A stretch of 64,000 bases of DNA from Jackrogersella multiformis (Eukaryota; Ascomycota; Sordariomycetes; Xylariales; Hypoxylaceae), in NCBI GenBank assembly GCA_902806575.1, contig CADCXD010000018.1, positions 2,604,001-2,668,000 on the forward strand, given 5' to 3'. Under the pieces are notes generated by a model. The model ran no database searches, was not told the origin of the DNA, and worked only from the letters and a program-made list of their open reading frames with translations. How positions within the stretch are numbered: position 1 is the first letter of the stretch; the number at the start of each line of letters is the position of its first letter. The position numbers were made by a program, and so were the translations under genes. This document shows positions 1 through 11,066 of this stretch, in pieces.

Positions 1-76
1 TGAATGACATGATCTTGGGACTTGGTTAACAGAGGGGCCTTGATATAGCGGGCTGAAGGTATGCGAGGAAACCTAC

Positions 77-698
77 CAATTGTGTCCTCCAGCCAGTCTG
101 GACTATGGCTACTTTCTTGCTATACTTGTCTAAGGTTTCTGCACTTGTGGTTAGCGACATACATACATCTCATGGAATGAACAGATACACATATGAATAG
201 AGAAGGGGATGGTGAGAGAGAGACACACTGATATAATTACCGAAGCCGAGGACTAGGCAGGAAAGAGACAGCAGCCAAAATATGATCCCGAGAGGCTGGG
301 CCATGCGCAGCTCTAGATCCGAGGGCTGCGACTTGAGATGAAAAGAGAGCACGATGGCTATGGCGACGATGGCCATGTAGACGGAGAGGCGGAGGTAGGA
401 TAGGAAGGCTTTTTATGACAGTTCTATTAGCATCCAGGGGCCCTTTTGATATTTGAGCAACACCCATTTCCTTTTCTCTTGGTAGGAACTCACTTCTCTC
501 GTTGGCGCAATGGTCGCGCGTGTCGCTACTCTCGTTCTCGACAAGCAACGGCCCGAGGAGGGGCCACATCCAGAACACATTGCCGGAGCTGCAGTCTGCC
601 ACTTCGGCCGGGCGGGTCAGGCTCGAGAAGGAGACGGCGCCGCAGCATGAAGGTGGCGGAAGGTTATCTTCGAGGTCGTCGATTTGAGACATTGGCAT
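77..698 (-). CDS. DUF202 family small membrane protein, 3' end off the left edge
   Basis: Three exons are visible on the minus strand: 698-494, 408-229 and 138-77. Splicing exon 1 to exon 2 restores a NERTFLSYLRLSVYM block, followed by a hydrophobic helix and a second helix (GIIFWLLSLSCLVLGF). Exon 3 adds KTLDKYSKKVAIVQTGW. This order (N-E-R-T-F-L, two helices, then a K/R-rich Y-S segment before a W) is typical of fungal DUF202 proteins. Introns have GTGAGT, GTGTGT and GTAGGT donors and phases agree throughout. The third donor at position 76 means the last exon, expected to hold a third membrane helix, lies beyond position 1. About 149 residues are visible. Start could be M1 (698) or the next ATG six bases on. 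The family's molecular role is unsettled; an endomembrane location is inferred. Confidence 0.85.
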
Positions 699-1613
699 TG
701 TTGCTTATTATTGGGTGTTAGGTATCAAGAATGATTAAGATAGCCTACCAGGTAGGTATAGTTTTAGTTTACTATTATGAATGCTTGTTTGGGTACGGTG
801 TGCGGTGTACGGTACCTAGGTAGGTAGGAATAATTTTGGAGATACCAGGTAGGTAGATGTCGTACATAATACACCGGCGGATCAAAGCGGGAATGCCGGC
901 CGGGAACATGCACTAATAGCCGATTGTCTCACCCAGTACCGGATAGGAGGTATTTAGGTATGCGGTGATAGGTGATGATAGGGAATGTGCTACCAACTGT
1001 ATATAGCCCTAGAGTACACCGATTTGCTAAACCCGCTTGAGCCTTCTTATTTACCTGTCTACATACCTCCTAGGTAGGTACATACCATCTAACTGGATCT
1101 TCACCGGTAATAAGGTATCGGCCCACCAACCACTCCCAGGACCTCACTACACTACACTAGGCCGAGACAAGACAAGATAGAAAAATAGGTTGAACTCCGG
1201 TGGCGGGATAAGCCAAGCGGGGATATTCCAGCCCCAGACCCAGACCCAGACCCAGACTATTGCAATTATTTACCACCCTCAAATATGGGGCATCATATGG
1301 GTCTAGCATAGCTGCATAGATAAAGACCGTCAGCTCGCATCGATATCAAGACGAGTTCTATTAGTGTATCAGCTTCATAATGCTATCATGATACCCTCTA
1401 ACCACGATAGCCTTTTAAAATCAAATTTACATATACATAGTACAAAATCTTGCCACCTCCTTGCGTTTAATGAGATACAAGAGTGCCCAAGTTTTGCTTC
1501 CCATTGTCCAACCATTTGAACTACTTGTCTTACCAGACTTACTTTTCTTGTCTATTTATTGAGTAATCACACCAAGGATCATCGCTATTCCAGTTCTTCG
1601 ATGGGATAGCAAA
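699..1613. other. Intergenic region between divergent DUF202 and MATE genes
   Basis: No coding signal on either strand. It should carry both promoters. It contains palindromic TACC/GGTA arrays near 811-830 and 1066-1085 and a CAGACC hexamer tract at 1235-1257. Nothing else is supported. Confidence 0.6.
1235..1257. repeat. CAGACC hexamer tandem repeat
   Basis: Nearly four consecutive copies of the six-base unit CAGACC, in the 5' region of the MATE transporter gene, about 360 bases before its ATG. Confidence 0.9.
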
Positions 1614-3826
1614 ATGTCCAGCTCAAAACCGATCCCGCATGCCAGGAGGGGCCTGGATATGGCTTCATCCTTCACGTCAGCTTCCCCCATAGCGCAGGAG
1701 ATATTGGCTAGAGATATCGCGGAGTGTTCAGATGACGAGGTTATTGACAACGAATTTGACGACGATGAGCTTGGATCGGAGTCCGAATCTGAAAGTGGGC
1801 CTGTCTTGTATACACAACCCACTGGTGTTGCTTTTGGATACAGAAGACCAAGTCTAATAACTGAGCATTTGAACGAGCCCGCTCTCACTAGAATCGAAAA
1901 GAAACAGTCTCGTGATGCCGAGCGCAGTCTTTTGAGAGACAACCACATTCTTCCGCCAAAACATACCCCAGAAGAGCGGCCCAGCATGCTCACAAAGCTG
2001 TACAAGACTCTGTTTAGCACCAAGGTCCGCAGAACACATGGAGATGAGGAGATCCCCAGGATCACGGTCCAGCCCTCCGAGTCTTCGCCTTTGCTCGCTG
2101 GCGCCAATGGCTCGTCAGCGTCACCCCATGAGCATCTGAATGAACAGTGGGAGGCTGCTGTAGCCTCCGGGATAATAGAAACCACGTGGCAGAGAGAGGC
2201 AAAGACGATTGCAACTTACTCGCGGTCGCTGATCTTAACATTCTTGTTACAATATAGCATTAATATTGCCAGCATTTTCGCTGTCGGGCGGATCGGAAAG
2301 ATAGAATTGGGTGCCGTGAGCTGTGAGTCAAGACCCAACTCGCGAGGTCTTTTACATAGAGCTAATCAGGAAGCAGTGGCTACCATGACAGCAAACATCC
2401 TTTGCTATGCCCCGATGCAGGGCCTAGCGACGAGTCTAGGTATTGTTTTAACGCCCCTATCTATAATCTGGGGTTGTAATGTTTCTTACTTGAAATAATT
2501 AGATACCCTCTGCGCTCAAGCCTATGGCTCTGGCCATAAGCATCTGGTAGGCCTGCAACTCCAACGAATGACCTATTTCTTATGGACACTCGTCGTCCCG
2601 GTTGCCGTGTTGTTCTTCTTTGCTGAGGATATACTCCTCCTTATTATACCTGAGCCACGCTCTGCGGAGCTCGCAGGTCTCTATCTTCGGATCATAACCG
2701 CAGGCGTGCCCGGCTTCGCGGCATTCGAAGGAGGCAAACGGTTTGTTCAGTCACAGGGGCTATTCGCTGCAACGACTTACGTCTTGTTGTTTGCCGCTCC
2801 CCTGAACATCCTCATCAACTGGCTCCTAGTTTGGCACTTTCAGTGGGGGTTCATCGGCGCCCCTATTTCCGTTGCGATAACGCAGACGTTGATGCCTCTG
2901 TTGCTGTTTGCGTATGTGTTGTTCGTGGACGGGTCGCAATGCTGGGGAGGTTTCACACGTCGCGCTCTTTCGAATTGGGGTAGGTCTAGCTCGACCGACT
3001 CACGCCATAAGCTGATCACTAACATGCTAAAGGTCCGATGATATGGCTTGCGTTACCCGGAATGATAATGGTGATGGCTGAATGGTTTGCCTTCGAAATC
3101 CTTACATTGGTGACGAGCCAATTCGGGACGTCGTATCTGGCAGCACAGAGCATTCTGGTCACATTGACGTCAACAACCTTTATGATACCCTTCCCCGTAT
3201 CTATTGCCGCCTCCACGCGGGTCGCCAACTTGATAGGGGCGGGGTTAACCAAGGCTGCCAGGACGTCAGCCAAAGTTGTAAGTTTGGCGTCAGACGGGAG
3301 CGGTGAGATGTATTCGCTAACGCTGATGCAAGGCTTTCTGGGCGGGATGTATCATTGGGCTGTTCAACCTGACGTTACTCTCGAGCCTGCGGTACAAGCT
3401 CCCTCTCCTGTTCACGCAGGACGAGGAGGTAATCGGGCTGGTGGCAAAGGTCATGCCGCTTGTGGCGGTTATGCAGGTATTCGACGGCCTCGCAGCCGTC
3501 GCGCACGGGCTGCTCCGCGGCATCGGGAAGCAGTCGTTTGGGGGTTACGCAAACTTGTCGATCTACTACCTCATCGCAATGCCCATCTCCTTCTCGACGG
3601 CTTTCGCCCTCGACTGGAAGCTCACCGGTCTGTGGCTGGGAACTACGGTAGGGCTGGCTCTGTAAGTCTACAACGTCAACGTATAATCCGTCTTATTCTT
3701 CCGAGGTCTGCTTGCTAATCGCTGCCCATCTATGACAGGGTCGCGTCGGTCGAATATTGGTATACTTACATCTCCGATTGGGAACAGTCAGCCCGGGACG
3801 CGGAGAGGCGAAATGCGGCTGGCTGA
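1614..3826 (+). CDS. MATE family multidrug/cation efflux transporter
   Basis: Six exons: 1614-2322, 2377-2439, 2503-2979, 3033-3277, 3333-3661 and 3739-3826. They total 1911 bases (636 residues), with phase kept at every junction and GTGAGT/GTATTG/GTAGGT/GTAAGT-type donors. Residues 1-190 form a hydrophilic cytosolic N-terminus with an acidic run (around residues 40-60). About twelve hydrophobic segments follow. The MATE signature around residues 236-268 reads GAVSLATMTANI then QGLATSLDTLCAQAYG, and the second half repeats the pattern (TRVANLIGAG, GLLRGIGKQ). This matches fungal ERC1-like MATE antiporters, which export organic cations or toxins in exchange for H+ or Na+ at the vacuolar or plasma membrane. 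Substrate cannot be told from sequence. The short hydrophilic tail ends EQSARDAERRNAAG. No secondary-metabolite cluster surrounds it. Confidence 0.93.
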
Positions 3827-4696
3827 CAGATTATTCCGGGCGGTGGTGTTAGATGGCTATGGAGGTACATATATGTAATTTTGCGCGATTTGTTATTCGA
3901 TATAGAGGGTATAGTATCACGACGTGTCTAAGAGTTTGGCTGTTTGACTACGAGCTGCGTCTTAGGGAAGCCGTCGTTCATGAGCCAGCCACCGATGCGA
4001 TGATGTAGGAGTCACATGGATGGGTTTGCACAGTATCCGAGTAAACTTGGGATGCTTGTCTCAGTTTGTCGGTTTCTACCTAGGTAGCTGGGTAGTTACG
4101 GAGGTAGTCTAACCTTACATACATGAATGAATAATGTTTTTTATTGGACTGCGGTAGATGGATGGATGCATTGCATTGGTGAGGCTGATACCCACCGATA
4201 GGATTGATAGAGAGATATCCAATAGATTAGATTGACATCCTAAAAGTTAATTAATTACAGGTATGGATGTACCTACCTAGAATTATGCTCCCTAGATATA
4301 GTTGGTCCGTGCGCTCGGCGCTTGCCACGGGACCCACGACCCTTAAAAGAAATACTCGGGTCTAAAAAATGGGAAAGGAAAGGAAAGGAAAGAAAGAAGA
4401 GGTCAAACCCCGCCAAACAGGGTTCGTTAGGTTACTATCGATATCGCAAGGTTTCTAAGGTTCCAAGGTTGTACCAGGTAATGGATTTGATCCAAGTCGT
4501 TCCGCATTGTCTTGCCCCTCCTCTCTCTTCCAGGATAACAAAACGAAACAAAACGAAACAATACCTACATCTTTTCTAAGTACCTACCTAGCCTACCTAG
4601 GTACCTAGGTAACACATAGCAGACGATAAACAAAACAAATCAGAAAAAGAAAAAGGGCAGAATTCATTACCTACCTAAGTAGTAACCATAGTCACG
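3827..4696. other. Intergenic region upstream of IPP isomerase
   Basis: No gene seen. It holds several TACC/GGTA palindromes (near 4077-4095, 4268-4282 and 4580-4611), a GGAAA run at 4370-4390 and an AACGA/AACAA-type repeat at 4536-4561. The last ~150 bases presumably form the isomerase promoter and leader. Confidence 0.6.
4580..4611. repeat. TACC/GGTA palindromic array
   Basis: Back-to-back TACC and GGTA units making overlapping perfect palindromes centred on CCTAGG, about 85 bases upstream of the IPP isomerase start codon. Same motif family as arrays across the whole window. Confidence 0.9.
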
Positions 4697-5627
4697 ATGT
4701 CTACTACGACTACGACGACGACGACAACTGTCACGCAGAATGGCCCGACAGCGGAGACTATCCTTCGTCTGTTCCCGGACATCGACACCAGCTCGGCCGA
4801 ACTAGAAGGTCACGATGCCGAGCAGATTCGCCTCATGGACGAAATGTGCATTGTCCTCGACAACGACGACAAACCGATTGGGACCGCCAGCAAGAAGCTA
4901 TGTATGTGGTGACTCAAGACTACGTAATTCAAGACTACGTAGTTCAAGACTACCAAGTAGGAGGGGAGGTCTTGGCTAACCTCTTGTAGGCCATCTGATG
5001 ACCAATATCGAGAAGGGTTTGTTGCACCGGGCCTTCTCCTGTTTCCTATTTGACGACAAGAATCGATTGCTCCTACAGCAGCGCGCTACCGAGAAGATCA
5101 CGTTCCCTGACATGTGGACGAACACATGCTGCTCGCATCCTCTGGGTATCCCAGGCGAGACCGGCTCAAACTTGCCCGACTCCGTTGAGGGTGTCAAGCG
5201 TGCCGCCCAGCGGAAACTTGACCACGAGCTGGGCATCAAGAAGGAACAAGTTCCCTTCGAAGACTTCCATTTCCTGACCCGAATCCATTACATGGCGCCT
5301 AGCGATGGTAAATGGGGTGAACATGAGAGTAAGCGCAAACAGCCCGCCCAACATCGGGGTTATGATAGATAAGAGTGCTGACGATTCCGACAAGTCGACT
5401 ATATTCTCTTCATCAAGGCGAACGTCGACCTAAATGTCAACCCTAACGAAGTAAAAGACGCGAAATATGTTACCGCTGACGAGCTGAAGGCTCAATTTAA
5501 TGACCCCAAGTTGACATTTACGCCTTGGTTTAAGCTCATATGCGAGTCGATGCTTTTCGAATGGTGGGAGAATCTGGACTCCGGCCTCGAGAAGTACACC
5601 AACGAGCAGGAGATCAGGCGCATGTAA
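4697..5627 (+). CDS. idi1: Isopentenyl-diphosphate delta-isomerase (type I)
   Basis: Three exons: 4697-4901, 4990-5328 and 5395-5627 (258 residues). The enzyme interconverts isopentenyl and dimethylallyl diphosphate in the mevalonate pathway feeding sterol, dolichol and carotenoid synthesis. It is a Nudix-fold protein. The metal/substrate block LLHRAFSCFLFD is at 79-90. TNTCCSHPL at 112-120 carries the catalytic cysteine, C116 by position in NxxCxHP. The acidic WGEHE at 177-181 contains the catalytic/metal glutamates. The C-terminal TFTPWFKLI is also typical. Length fits fungal members. The N-terminus has nine consecutive threonines encoded by an ACN triplet run. Intron 1 contains a 15-bp tandem repeat (4914-4958). 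The splice after codon 181 creates E-I-D-Y-I-L, which is conserved in the family. Confidence 0.96.
4914..4958. repeat. Three 15-bp tandem repeats inside IPP isomerase intron 1
   Basis: Units at 4914-4928, 4929-4943 and 4944-4958 share TCAAGACTAC and diverge only in the last few bases. They make up half of the 88-nt intron (4902-4989) and look like a recent intronic expansion. Confidence 0.9.
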
Positions 5628-8114
5628 ACTGGAGTTGAACATACTAGAAAGAAAAAAAGAAGAGGTATTTTTTTTCTCTTCTCGATTTGCTTATTTCTCA
5701 GCATGATCGCCCGGGCTATGGAAGAACAAGAACAAGAACAATCCTTGGCCGGAGTACATGCCCAGGTGGTGTCTTACACCCAATTGCACACTGCATATTC
5801 TAAATAGATATCCCCCTAAACGTTGCTTATTCTTATTCAAAGCGGGGAGTTACTTCGTCGTTTCAAGAAATGAATGCAAACCCCCGTTAATATAACAACC
5901 ACCAATCAATCAGTCCCCGGCCGGTCCGGGAGCTAGACAGATAACCTTGGAAGCGTGCCGCTCTAGACTCTATCTACTACTTAGGTAGGGAGGTATCTAG
6001 GCTTTCAGAAATAAACACATCTGATTGATAACCAAGAATATCTACCTAGGTAGACTGCCAGTCAATCAATCAATCAGTCAGTCAGATTCGAGCCCAAGAC
6101 TTGGGATAGCCTGGAATGATGCCACTGGGAATAAACACCGCAATTCTGCTGCAACCCCACGCCCACCCTGCAGTGAAACACAGCCCAACCGGATGGTGGC
6201 TCGGTGGCTGTAAGATCTCAGGATTTGGGTTGTGGCCGCATCAAGCGCAGGTGTATGTGAGTTGGTAATTCCGGCCCTCCGAGCTGTTAACCTTCCCAAG
6301 CCAGACCGACGTCGATGGAAGCCAAGAATCAGGTGACGATGTAAGTAAGCTGCATTTGCCATTCAGTGCTCCCGGGGAACGGGCGAAGGAAAAAAAGAAA
6401 TAAAAAGTTGTAGTGGATTCGTCGAGCGCGCGATAACGTAGGATCGGCTATGCTACTGCAGCACTGTTTACGACGCAAAGCGAGGTATTATTAAGACTTG
6501 AGACTACTACGTACCTAACCTTAGGTAGGTATCTATCTACCTACCTAAGGTAGAGAGTAACCTTAGATGGCTAATCTTGGAAGTGATGCGGTCTGCTTAA
6601 ACCCAATAGCCATCCAACGATCCCACCCTCTCGCACACCTTAAACGAGACGTTTGCCAAGGTGCGTGCCGACGGGCAAGCAACGGAACCATCCTCCCTCC
6701 TTCACACCAACTCCGCGCACGAGACTGGTGTACAATGTATGCTACAATGTATGCAGTTTCAAGCCTAGCAGCGAGATATCCCAAGATGTTGGGTCGGACG
6801 CACTGTGACTACGAATCCAATAGAGCGAGCGGCATATACATAATAAGATATAGTGCCCAGACGGCCGTTGCCGTTATCCGCAACGTACCGACATAGGTAA
6901 CTAATGGTGCGTCAGTGGTAAGCCAATGGTAGACGGCTGATATGAGACTCTCGTATGTATTATAGTACTATTGCGTACTACTTCTACGTACTATTTCTGC
7001 GTACCATTTCTACATACGTACTACTACTACATCGTCAGTAGTGCGGTAGTAGTCCACGAGGGGGGCATGGATATGGCCTAGGTATGCCCTAGTGTAGGTA
7101 TGCCTACGATGTATTGACAGGGCATGTATAGTCATGGATAGTGTCATGACACTTCCAGAACTGCAGGTGGTTGGTCGCTTTGTCGTGCTACGCCCTCTGG
7201 CTCTCTGCGGCTCCCTCAGCTTACCATCGACTATTCAGGCTTTCTGCATCTCATCCCGCGCCGGACTCTCCCTTGGCTGCTCGCCTCACATCCATCCCAA
7301 TTCCTGATTATACACTGTGCTCTGTGCTTTGTACACCGGTGCTCGCCACTTCTTTAAGGACCCCCCCCCCCCAGGCGCTCAGAAACACCAATTTCTCTTT
7401 ATCCTCTTTTCTCTCACCAACCTGGGGAAATTATACTTGGTTGCCGCAAAGTCACTTCAAGGTTAACATACACTCACATACACATACAATACACACATAC
7501 ACACATTCATACAAACACACAATCCATACATACAAGTTATACTGATCTATCTTGCTATAAAATAACAATCCCTTTTCCACAGGATCATTCACTTAGAAGA
7601 CTGCCAATTCTTTGTCGTCACTAGCTTCTTTGTCACTAGCCATATCCATCTCATCTCTCTACCTCATCTCTTCAACCCCAACACCAATTCCACGTCAGCT
7701 GTAGGACTCTGAGGCACCTCGTCTACTTTCCCCGTGACGTCGCCGCCTGTTGTCTGAAATCACAACATCTCAGTTTTCTAGGAAAGGGACCCTCGTCAAT
7801 ACAACATTGATGTCTGTTGACCTTCGCACGAGCCTCAATTGCTTAGCTCATCCCGCGAGATTTATGCCTATCTCCAGAACGCAACTCTCTAGAGTTCACA
7901 CGGGAGATAGTATACAAGATATATTAAGTAATAATAATTAAAGTGAGTGGCCTCAATCCACTCCGAACTAAGGATATACCTATATCTACACCTACTTTGC
8001 ACCTTGCATCTGTTACGTTGCATATGCCTCGAATGCTAGAACCCCCGTGACTAATACGGACTTCGTCGGTCGTCGTGCAGGCGACAAAAGGTCCGAGTAG
8101 AAACCCCGCCCGAC
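5628..8114. other. 2.5-kb intergenic region before the GNAT gene
   Basis: I see no convincing coding gene; open frames here lack recognisable protein character. Contents include TCAA/TCAG tetranucleotide repeats near 6062-6085, a dense TACC/GGTA array at 6511-6552, a run of twelve C at 7361-7372 and a CA/TACA-rich stretch at 7466-7535. The pyrimidine- and CA-rich 7.2-8.1 kb looks like promoter and long 5' leader of the downstream gene. A possible leader intron (donor GTGAGT near 7942, acceptor TGCAG near 8080) is plausible but unproven. Confidence 0.5.
6511..6552. repeat. TACC/GGTA palindromic array
   Basis: Two facing arrays of ACCTA and AGGTA units, separated by ATCTATC, able to fold into a hairpin. 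They lie in non-coding DNA far from either neighbouring gene. Confidence 0.85.
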
Positions 8115-9286
8115 ATGGAGCACGTAAGCAACAGTGTTTCCCTTGTTGAGTTGAAGAAACGTTCTCTCATCCCCCAAAAATGGGAGGGCCAAGTCCGTGT
8201 TATCGGCATGTCGGAGTACAAAGAAGCAGCGCTATCCCTAGCGCAGGCCTTTGCTACTGATGAACTGGCACAGTACGTCCTCGATACGGACGACATGGTC
8301 GGCTACGATGACGAGATCAAGTGGAGGCTCCACGTCGACATCTTCAACTACATCGTGGCCGCCCACTGCTACAGGGGCATCGTGACCACCATCGGGCCGG
8401 ATTACGAGGGCGTGGCGCTCTGGTGAGTTTGCCATCAGACCGATCAAGAGAGGCAACCGGGGAAAAAGAAAACTAGGGCTCTAGGCTGCGTATATATACT
8501 GCACGACTCCTTTTTTATATTCGTTACTCGCGAGGACAATACGCGGCCTCAAACTCGGGTTTGCTGTTTTTCCCGGGGGGCTTAGCTTGTTGGTAAGAAG
8601 CTTTTTTAACGAAACAACCGTGTCGACTAACACCTTCACTTTTCGTGAGATACAGGATGCCGCCTGGCAAGGAGATGGACGACTGGCTGACCATCATCCG
8701 CAGCGGTATGTGGAGACTCTACTACCAACTGTCCGCCGAGGGCCGCGAGCGCTACTACAGGGAGCTGCTGCCGGTCCTCCACGACACCAAGGTTGAGACC
8801 ATGGGTGACAGGGACAGCGAGTGCTACTACCTGGTCTACCTGGGCACCAAGCCCAGCGGCCAGCGTAGGGGCTACGCGAGAAAGCTCATCCAGCAGATGG
8901 CTGCGAAGGTACGTGCCCTTTACGTAAGCGAGACAGGGGGAGGGGAACGACGACGACATCGAAGGGACGGTCAGCCGTCTGCCCGTCTACCCGATCCCTC
9001 TTTGGTCGACCAGCCCCTTGTCACGACTTCCGCCGACCCTTGATGATATATATATCTGCGTGCTGAATCCTTACAGGCTGATGCCGAGGGCCGGCCCATG
9101 TACCTCGAGTCCAGCTCGCTGAAGAACAACGCGTACTACAAGAAGTTCGGCTTCGAGGCCAAGAAGGACGTCTACCTCGGCGCCGACAGCAGGTCGCCCG
9201 TCCGGCTGACCATCATGGTCCGCGAGCCGCAGAAGCTGCCCAACTCGATCCCCATCAAGCTTAACGCTGGGTTCAAGATGATGTAA
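8115..9286 (+). CDS. GNAT family N-acetyltransferase
   Basis: Three exons: 8115-8422, 8656-8908 and 9077-9286 (256 residues). The acetyl-CoA binding motif of the GNAT fold is visible at about residues 160-185: a hydrophobic strand YYLVYLGTKP, then Q172-R-R-G-Y-A177 (QxxGxA type), then a helix KLIQQMAAK. The last conserved strand and loop, YLESSSLKNNAYYKKFGF, follow in exon 3. This arrangement is common in fungal GNATs of unknown substrate, often annotated as small-molecule acetyltransferases. Introns are 233 and 168 nt, longer than others here. Exons 2 and 3 use strongly GC-ending codons. It converges with RPA2. Substrate not predictable. Confidence 0.88.
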
Positions 9287-10090
9287 GGATTCGACGATTG
9301 AAGAGCATGCTAACCGCGGCTTGCTTGCTTGTTTGCTGCTGCCGTTGATGTTGTTGTTGATGTTATTGTTTTGTTGTGTTGTCACTGCTGATAATGATGA
9401 AGAAGTTCACGATGAAGTTGATACAGACAGGAGTTGATGAGTGACGATGTGGATCCCGATGCGTTTTAGTGGTTGACAGAACAGATTGCCCGTTTCGATT
9501 TTGCTTTGCTTTTTGGTTGGTTTTGCTTACAGATTCTACAAATTGGCTTCTAGGACTCCTACGAGCTAGCTAGCTCTGGACTTACTTTCTTACGCTCATT
9601 TTATTTTATTTCCTGACGACGACTGGTGAGGACATTCTCTCTACAACACCGGTAGGGCCTCACATGAGTCTTGATGCTGCTTCATTGCGGCTACAGGTCT
9701 TTTGGACCCAGCTGGGGTTGTTTCGGATGGATTGATTAGGTAGTCACGAGTCAGGCCCGCTTTGGAGATGCCGGAGGTGGTGATGGTGATGTTATCATAC
9801 ATCGTTTCTGGTGTCTCATTTCGTCAGATATCATTAGTCAATCGTTTCCGTATCTAGGTAGACAGATAGATAGCCCATATTAAAAAGGTCATTCATTCCT
9901 TTACACCTCAGTTCCATTCTCGGTCATGCCAACGTGAATTCCCGACCCATGCCCAACAAATTATCATGACCGCAACGCCAGGACGCGACTTGTAATAATA
10001 GCTCTGTGTCTCTCTCTGCTTTTAAATCTACCAGCGGCTTGTGTTTTGCGTCTGGCATGCTAACTGCCCAGGTGGCGATAAAGCGCGGGT
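9287..10090. other. Intergenic region between convergent GNAT and RPA2 genes
   Basis: No gene seen. It should hold the two 3' untranslated regions. TTG/GTTGATG-rich low-complexity sequence lies at 9325-9385 just after the GNAT stop. Confidence 0.6.
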
Positions 10091-11066
10091 TTAGAATCCT
10101 TCTAGGAGAGCGTACGTCTCGTCGTCGAGGGTAGTGTAGACCTTGCCGTGGTTCAGCAGCTCCTCGGCGGCGGCGGCGGTGTCCTGTATGGTCAGGCCCG
10201 TGTCCCGCGCGATGATGTGGATGTTGGTGCCCTCGTTGCTCTTGGACTGGTTCAGGTACTGGTACATCTTCCTCGCCCGGACCGACGCCGTCCGCAGGAA
10301 CGCCGCGTCGTTGTTCTCCACGAACATGCTGTCGTCCTCGGCCGCGTTCCTGTCGCCGCCCCCGCCCGCAGCCGCTCCAGCCCCCGCCCCGCCGATCCCG
10401 CCCCCACGCGTGAAGAACAGGTGCACGTACGTCGCCTCCAGCAGGTGGTAGTTGACCTCGTTGAAGTCGAGCACGGGCTTGATGACGTGGGCGCCCACGT
10501 GGCGCTTGTTGCCGAAGCTCTTGAGGCGGCCCCAGACGCGCACGTACTGCTCCTCGCGGAAGGCGGCGCGGCCGGAAGAGGCGGCGGACGCGTCGGCGGG
10601 CTCCTGCTTGTCGGGGTCGAGCCACTGCTTGACCTCGACGACGCCGGTGCCGTCGTCGAGCCGGTAGGTGATGTTGGTGGTCTGGGGGCTGATCTGGCGC
10701 ACCATGCCGACGAAGGTGACCTGCGTGACGTCGACGCCGTCGATGCGGAAGGTGCCGTCGCTGCCGAAGGCCTGCTCCGCGTCGATGATCTGCTTCACCG
10801 TCACCGGCCGCAGCGACTCCTCCGACGGGTGCTTCGTGCTGCCGCCCTGGCTGCCGCTCTGCGAGCCCCCGAAGAACCCGCCCCCGTCGTCGCCGCCCGT
10901 CGCCCCGTAGGTCGTGCGCGTGTAGCCGCCGCCGCCGCCGCCGTACGCTGTCAGTCGATGTTGGTTAGTATTGATCTCTCCAATATATGCATGTATATGT
11001 GTGTGTATAGATAGATAGGTTGGCTTGGTGTTGGGGCTTAGCTTATCGAGGGCTCTTACATGTCAT
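10091..11066 (-). CDS. rpa2: Replication protein A 32-kDa subunit (RPA2)
   Basis: Two exons on the minus strand: a 7-nt first exon (11066-11060, ATG ACA T) and 10947-10091, giving 287 residues. RPA2 binds single-stranded DNA with RPA1 and RPA3 in replication, repair and checkpoint signalling in the nucleus. Residues 4-50 form the flexible Gly/Ser/Thr-rich N-terminus that is phosphorylated in the family. V-T-V-K-Q-I at 51-56 begins the core. The OB-fold (about 70-180) contains VTFVGMVRQI, TNITYRLDDGTG and VRVWGRLKSF. A glycine/alanine-rich linker precedes a C-terminal winged helix (GTNIHIIARDTGL, ELLNHGKVYTTLDDETYALL). The joint makes M-T-S-Y-G-G, as expected for fungal RPA2. The coding sequence is very GC-rich, which opens a long antisense frame. 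A heptamer repeat begins 35 bases upstream of the ATG. Confidence 0.95.

Noticed and set aside
170..228. C-terminal tail of the DUF202 frame running to a stop at 170
   Set aside because: It follows a good GTGTGT donor and the next exon at 138-77 restores family-conserved sequence, so the tail is intronic.
7171..7545. 124-codon plus-strand frame upstream of the GNAT gene
   Set aside because: Includes the poly-C run and a CA/TACA repeat translated as IHTYTHS; it looks like leader sequence.
9924..10625. A 233-codon minus-strand frame overlapping RPA2 in another phase
   Set aside because: Arg/Pro/Gly-rich shadow of the GC-rich RPA2 frame; the alternative phase carries the OB-fold and winged-helix motifs.
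10148..11014. A 288-codon plus-strand open frame opposite RPA2
   Set aside because: It is an antisense shadow created by the GC-ending codons of RPA2; its product is a low-complexity run of V, D, A, R and L with no domain.
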